Assembly: GCA_009784635.1 (NCBI GenBank)
Contig: WRBG01000001.1
Coordinates: 1-37,437 of the forward strand
From: Bacteroidales bacterium
Lineage (GTDB): Bacteria > Bacteroidota > Bacteroidia > Bacteroidales > UBA932
Length of the DNA stretch: 37,437 nt
Direction of reading: 5' to 3'
Below the pieces are notes generated by a model. The model did not search any database and had not been told where the DNA came from. It saw nothing but the letters and a program-made list of their open reading frames with translations. Position numbers and translations under genes: made by a program. How positions within the stretch are numbered: position 1 is the first letter of the stretch; every line of letters begins with the position of its first letter. This document shows positions 33,701-37,437 of the stretch, one piece after another.

Positions 33701-34477
33701 TTAGGAACGCGAAGATAGGAATTTTATTTGGATTTCCTGTTTTGAGCTGCTTTCTGTCTTAAATCGTTCGTACGATGATATTCTTTTTTGTGCAGATGAG
33801 GCAAACGAACTGTTCATCGCCCTTGGATGCGAGAGGTGGAATAAGCACGTATCTACCCAATGTGTCTTGAAACCAAGCCGTTCAAAGCGATAGCACCTGT
33901 CAAAATCATCGTCTCCCCAGCCGTAGTGCTTTTCATTTTCCATGCCTGCGTAGATATATTTCTCCCTGTTTACCAATACCGCCCCCCCGACCAAACTACG
34001 GTGGTGCAGTAACTCCATTTTGTCCATATGCCGATAAAGAACGCGGATATCCTTTCGCTTCATAAAAAGAGTGCGGAGTATTTCGGATGTATTGTAACAT
34101 GTTCCATTATACGGCCAAGCAACATCTGCCGTTTGGTTGCGCAGCATAGTTACCGCTTCAAGTACTGCTTTCTTGTCTACCACCACATCGGTATCCCAGA
34201 TGGCTATGTACGGAGTGGCTACATTAGGCGTCATGGCGTTAAAACGCCGCGTCTTGTACAGCACGGGGTCTTTATCTTCTTTAAACAGATAGTTTATTTT
34301 TCTGTTTAGCAATCTTTTAAGAACTTGATTATTGTAACCGGATGCTTCAACTACAGTTACATTCGTGTCGAAATACTTGAGCAAGGCCTCCGTTACCGTT
34401 AGCGTATTTTCTAATCGTTGTACCGAATCAAGCCGTACCAAAATGAGGAATGTTATGTCCTTTAAATCTACCTTCAT
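33701..34477 (-). CDS. GT-A type glycosyltransferase (galactosyltransferase-like)
   Basis: The 258-residue protein has a nucleotide-sugar-binding GT-A fold: N-terminal strand FLILVRLDSVQRLEN, metal-binding DTD (Asp95-Thr-Asp97 in YIAIWDTDVVV), and YGWGDDDFD (about 185-193), which resembles the GWGxEDxD motif of GT2/GT7 galactosyltransferases. It has no signal peptide or membrane helix and should act in the cytoplasm. The start at 34477 (MKVDLKD) is six bases after the previous stop and fits the first strand; a longer start at 34531 would overlap the upstream gene by 49 bases and adds Cys/Arg-rich residues without likeness to the family. In this operon the likely acceptor is the RiPP peptide or a lipid/cell-wall sugar; the donor sugar is unknown. 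Confidence 0.8.
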   Translation of the reverse strand: MKVDLKDITFLILVRLDSVQRLENTLTVTEALLKYFDTNVTVVEASGYNNQVLKRLLNRKINYLFKEDKDPVLYKTRRFNAMTPNVATPYIAIWDTDVVVDKKAVLEAVTMLRNQTADVAWPYNGTCYNTSEILRTLFMKRKDIRVLYRHMDKMELLHHRSLVGGAVLVNREKYIYAGMENEKHYGWGDDDFDRCYRFERLGFKTHWVDTCLFHLSHPRAMNSSFASSAQKRISSYERFKTESSSKQEIQIKFLSSRS

Positions 34478-34482
34478 ATCTT

Positions 34483-35949
34483 TTACGCATGTTTTGATTT
34501 TGCATCGGTTAGCGCCATGAATACACCGCAAAGTCCGGAAAACAGCCCTCTATTCCGCATCAAGTACTCCGGTTCGCGTTCCACTAAAGTCCATATATCA
34601 GACGATTCTATCTTGTCGATTATTTTGGTGGTCCATTGCTGCACATCATTTTCCGAAAAGTATTTTTGCAAGGCAGACAGCAACAGGTAGACTCCGGAAG
34701 CACCACCGTCTATGTAGATATTCCTGCTCCTTAATTCTTCATCAAGAATCATATTGACGTCGAGCCTGTCTTTAAGCAGTTGGATATGACTACTCCATCC
34801 GCCTACATCAATGTGCCGCATTACCGAATCCATACCCCACATCAAGAACAATCGGTTGGCATGAAGTCGTGGGAGCATAGACAGCACGTACATGCCGACA
34901 TCTTCCAATATCTTAACTATGCGGTAATTATAAAAATTTAACTCATATATCCTGCCAAGCACAAACAGAAATTGTGGCAACAGGTAGTTAAATCCGTAAA
35001 GTGGCGGTTCTTCAAAAAATGAAGCATCTGCTTTTTGATAGATATGGTTTACCGTTGCAATTATCAATTCTCGATAGAGGTACTCCGATTCGCTTCCCTC
35101 CTTTTGGTCATTAATCCGGAGGCACAAGTAATATAGAATCTGAATGAGTGACAGTGAGTTGATATTGTCCAAGTAAATTGAATAGCTCAACTGCTTGAAT
35201 ATCGCATTATCCACATCGCCAAGTATCTCGTTGGGACTCCCTTTGGCGTGGGACTCCTTTAGCAGGTAGCGAATAGCCAGCCCTATTCCCGCCAATCCAT
35301 TCATCAGATCTATACTCCTTGTTTGAGAGGCCTCATTAAAAACCTCCTCCAACAGGTTTTCGGCTACTTCCTGATACTTCTTGTTCTTTTCATGCCTCGC
35401 CAGCCAAAAGGCAAAGAGGCAAAAGCCCATTTTCCCGTTTGCCAAGCCTAAGGGGGCATCTTGGCTAAAGGAACTCATTAGGCGGTCCTTTAACGAAGGT
35501 GTTTCCAATAGTTGGTAGTGCGCAGCATCCCACCCAATTCCGAATTGATTCAATGGTTTCCATGCCCCTCCCCATTCAAGCCCTGCTTCGATACCCAGTC
35601 GACCAAAGGAAAGCCACAATTGGGCATTTTCCTCGGTAATCGCCCAAGGGATACTGCCATCGGCTAATATCGGTACAATATCGGCAGCAACTCCGTCTTG
35701 GTGAAGAGTGTGTCTAACTTTTGTAATAATTTGTTTCGCTTTTTCTGCGTCAAGTAAGTGCAGTCCAGCTATTTTGCGAAGACGGTTGATTTCTTCTATG
35801 CTCTCCCTGCCTTGGGCGTAATAAGCATCTTGAACTTCTTGTGTGCGAATGGTTTCAAGAATAAGGTATCGCAATCCGTTCCTGTCAAGCACAGAAAGAA
35901 ATGCTTCAAATATCGGTTGCGCTTCTGGCTTTAATAAATTGATTTTCAT
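34483..35949 (-). CDS. M15-type peptidase fused to a LanC-like domain
   Basis: A 488-residue two-domain protein. Residues 1-150 look like an M15 (VanY/CwlK-like) zinc peptidase of the peptidoglycan type: ETIRTQEVQDAYYAQGR, HTLHQDGVAAD with zinc ligands His83 and Asp90, EWGGAW, and WDAAHYQL with Asp141 and His144. Residues about 165-488 look like LanC: repeated Gly motifs LANGKMGFCLF, LMNGLAGIGLAI, IDGGASGVYLLL and LFSGLCGVFMAL in a helical-repeat setting. The Cys-x-Gly and Cys-His-Gly zinc motifs of cyclases are not found; the only Cys residues in the LanC part (177, 276, 474) do not form them. There is no signal peptide. It overlaps the upstream GT51 gene (ATGA). Probably a maturation scaffold or peptide-trimming enzyme; function is inferred. 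Confidence 0.75.
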   Translation of the reverse strand: MKINLLKPEAQPIFEAFLSVLDRNGLRYLILETIRTQEVQDAYYAQGRESIEEINRLRKIAGLHLLDAEKAKQIITKVRHTLHQDGVAADIVPILADGSIPWAITEENAQLWLSFGRLGIEAGLEWGGAWKPLNQFGIGWDAAHYQLLETPSLKDRLMSSFSQDAPLGLANGKMGFCLFAFWLARHEKNKKYQEVAENLLEEVFNEASQTRSIDLMNGLAGIGLAIRYLLKESHAKGSPNEILGDVDNAIFKQLSYSIYLDNINSLSLIQILYYLCLRINDQKEGSESEYLYRELIIATVNHIYQKADASFFEEPPLYGFNYLLPQFLFVLGRIYELNFYNYRIVKILEDVGMYVLSMLPRLHANRLFLMWGMDSVMRHIDVGGWSSHIQLLKDRLDVNMILDEELRSRNIYIDGGASGVYLLLSALQKYFSENDVQQWTTKIIDKIESSDIWTLVEREPEYLMRNRGLFSGLCGVFMALTDAKSKHA

Positions 35950-37235
35950 AACATAATTACTCCAAATTGAGAGGAAAACACTATAGTACTGCTAATACTA
36001 TTATAGTCACTGTACATTATAAGCCCTTTACGCAGCATTATACGTGCATATCGCTGAATATGAAGGTGTAGATTTTTTTGTAACTGTTCCGTTTTGAGCA
36101 AGAGCGCTTCATAAAAATGCTTTGGGCGTGGGATGATATAAGTAAGTACCAAACTTTCGGTCAGAGAAAGTTCGGAATATGGCTTGCCAAAGTAAAGCAG
36201 GCTGGCATGATGCAGTCCATATACATTGGGGGCAAACTCAATCAAGTTCAAATACAATTCTAAAATATCTTCTTTTTCTATCTTGAAATAGTTCTCTATC
36301 AACAACGCAATCACACACTCTTCCACCTTGCGAAGTATGTTCTTATCATGGTTAAGAAAAAGATTTCGTACCAATTGCATAGTGATGGTGCTGGCGCCTC
36401 TCTCGAATTTCATGCTGTTGAAGTTGGCCAATAAAGCAAGGTCGATGCCATAAAGATCTATTCCTTTATGAATCCCAAAATTGGGGTCTTCCGTACATAT
36501 TACGGCATTGGCTACATGCTCCGGAATCGTTTTGTAGGGAATATAGCCTTCAGCTGTAAAATAGCTGCCGCCGTGTTTGGCAAAGAGGGTATTGAGTAGA
36601 AATTGCTTGTCAACTTGGACACTATTTTCGTGGGTTAGCTCAAAGTCATCCGCTTTTATGGAAGCATTAAACCAAACCGGCTGCGCACTATTTTTAGCGT
36701 AAGCAAGGATAGCATTGATTAGCAGGGGAATATCCGAATAGAAATTTTGGAGATGGCTAAATATCAAGTTATCACCCATGATAGAAATGTATTTGTCCCA
36801 ATTTAAACTTAACTCAGAAAATACTTTTATTTGTCCGGCCTTTCGCTGAGTTTGTACTATTAACATTATTTCGTTGGCTTCAATATGGATAGTTGCATTT
36901 TTTCTATTGACTCCGAGGGTAATAAGAATATCCGATAATGCAAACTTCTTTTTAGCAATAATTTCCCAATTTGTGCTAAAGTGCTCAACCATAATCTCTC
37001 CTACCAACCAGCCCCCGGTTATGCTTTGCCATAAAGACAACTTGAAGATTATACGTTCTACGCGGACTATCTCTTTCTGTTCACGGCTGGTTATAACCAC
37101 ATTACTTAACAGCAACTTTCTAAGACCAAGCAGACGTACTGTTTGAACGGAAACGGAAAGCCCAAACCTGCCTAATAGTCGTGTAGACAATGATTGAATA
37201 CGTGAGGAGATTTTATGTTCGAGGTAACACTTCAT
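35946..37235 (-). CDS. Transglycosylase-domain (GT51) protein with AsmA-like N-terminus, no membrane anchor
   Basis: GT51 enzymes polymerise lipid II into glycan chains. In this 429-residue protein the GT51 part (about 225-400) keeps the motifs in order: EDPNFGIHKGID (catalytic Glu249), RGASTITMQLVRN (279-291), RKVEE (302-306), and KEDILELYLN (321-330) followed by YGLHHASLLYFGKP. There is no penicillin-binding transpeptidase domain. Residues 1-200 resemble the beta-rich AsmA-like region (LSVSVQTVRLLGLRKLLLSNVVIT), but no membrane helix or signal peptide precedes it. A stop codon lies five codons upstream in frame, so the start at 37235 cannot be moved outward. It follows the LanB stop by 15 bases and overlaps the next gene by four. 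Role in a RiPP operon is unknown. Confidence 0.8.
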   Translation of the reverse strand: MKCYLEHKISSRIQSLSTRLLGRFGLSVSVQTVRLLGLRKLLLSNVVITSREQKEIVRVERIIFKLSLWQSITGGWLVGEIMVEHFSTNWEIIAKKKFALSDILITLGVNRKNATIHIEANEIMLIVQTQRKAGQIKVFSELSLNWDKYISIMGDNLIFSHLQNFYSDIPLLINAILAYAKNSAQPVWFNASIKADDFELTHENSVQVDKQFLLNTLFAKHGGSYFTAEGYIPYKTIPEHVANAVICTEDPNFGIHKGIDLYGIDLALLANFNSMKFERGASTITMQLVRNLFLNHDKNILRKVEECVIALLIENYFKIEKEDILELYLNLIEFAPNVYGLHHASLLYFGKPYSELSLTESLVLTYIIPRPKHFYEALLLKTEQLQKNLHLHIQRYARIMLRKGLIMYSDYNSISSTIVFSSQFGVIML

Positions 37236-37250
37236 TTTTCCATGCCGCTA

Positions 37251-37437
37251 TTACTCTTTACTCTCCCGCGCCTTTTTAGACTTGTAATGTTTTAGCAAAA
37301 AGTCATATACCACCGCCTCGTGCATACGTTGTTTGCTGCGGAACCAGCGGTTCATCATCATGTGGGTGTAGCTCGATAACAGGGCATTGAGCTTTTCGCC
37401 TTTTTCTACATGCTCCATGATTTGACCGGCAATCGGC
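37251..37437 (-). CDS. C-terminal end of a LanB-type lantibiotic dehydratase (5' partial)
   Basis: The minus-strand frame is open from the right edge (first full codon ends at 37436) to a TAA at 37253-37251, giving 61 residues. The segment LLSSYTHMMMNRWF, then RSKQRMHEAVVYDFLLKHY, closely resembles the conserved end of the Lant_dehydr_C / thiopeptide-type (SpaB_C) domain of Bacteroidota LanB proteins: a helix with S-Y-x-H-M-x-x-N-R, then R-x-K-x-R-x-H-E and Y-D-F-L. Full LanB enzymes use glutamyl-tRNA to dehydrate Ser and Thr of a precursor peptide; the SpaB_C part eliminates glutamate. Whether the full N-terminal domain is present cannot be seen. The recognition comes from motif memory. Confidence 0.65.
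   Translation of the reverse strand, partial: PIAGQIMEHVEKGEKLNALLSSYTHMMMNRWFRSKQRMHEAVVYDFLLKHYKSKKARESKE

Noticed and set aside
34478..34531. Longer start for the glycosyltransferase at 34531
   Set aside because: It overlaps the M15-LanC gene by 49 bases and adds a Cys/Arg-rich stretch unlike GT N-termini; the ATG at 34477 is six bases after the upstream stop and fits the fold.
1..37437. CRISPR arrays, insertion sequences, integrases, attachment sites or rRNA genes
   Set aside because: No regularly spaced repeats, transposase or recombinase motifs, or rRNA-like sequence were seen. The tRNA genes show no duplicated 3' ends that would mark an integrated element.

Overview
The window comes from the chromosome of a member of the Bacteroidota, most likely order Bacteroidales. 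Three observations support this. The promoter in front of the tRNA-tuf operon matches the Bacteroidota consensus (TTTG, then TAnnTTTG). Translation starts are A-rich and mostly lack a Shine-Dalgarno sequence. A lipoprotein after rpoC belongs to the Bacteroidales DUF5106/thioredoxin-like family. Base composition is moderate for most of the window but looks more AT-rich after about 33.7 kb.

Bases 1-11570 hold housekeeping genes: the end of an unknown proline/glutamate-rich protein, aroK, recJ (minus strand), then a plus-strand run of lysS, a SpoU-family RNA methyltransferase, aroE, ssb, purA, dxs and a CPA2-type cation/proton antiporter. Many of these genes touch or overlap. Shikimate kinase and shikimate dehydrogenase both lie here but in different transcription units.

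Bases 11595-25740 are the translation/transcription super-locus in the same order as in E. coli: tRNA-Thr(TGT), tRNA-Tyr, tRNA-Gly(TCC), tRNA-Thr(GGT), tuf, tRNA-Trp, secE, nusG, rplK, rplA, rplJ, rplL, rpoB, rpoC. A promoter sits directly before the first tRNA, a strong hairpin with a U-run lies between rplL and rpoB, and several other stems lie between the RNA genes. A thioredoxin-fold lipoprotein gene follows rpoC. The group closes with a perfect 17-bp bidirectional terminator.

Bases 25756-30018 (minus strand) hold korA, korB and gdhA, a compact 2-oxoglutarate module: ferredoxin-linked oxidoreductase plus glutamate dehydrogenase.

Bases 30168-37437 (minus strand) are the accessory part and the main find: one side of a lanthipeptide-like (RiPP) biosynthetic operon. 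Read in its own direction it contains the last 61 codons of a LanB-type dehydratase, a peptidoglycan-transglycosylase (GT51) protein with no membrane anchor, an M15-type peptidase fused to a LanC-like domain that has lost the zinc ligands, a DxD glycosyltransferase, a C39-peptidase ABC exporter and an HlyD-family adaptor. The exporter implies a double-glycine leader peptide, but no precursor gene is visible in the window; it probably lies upstream, beyond base 37437. Two peptidoglycan-type enzymes inside a RiPP maturation operon is an unusual combination and the best candidate for an undescribed system.
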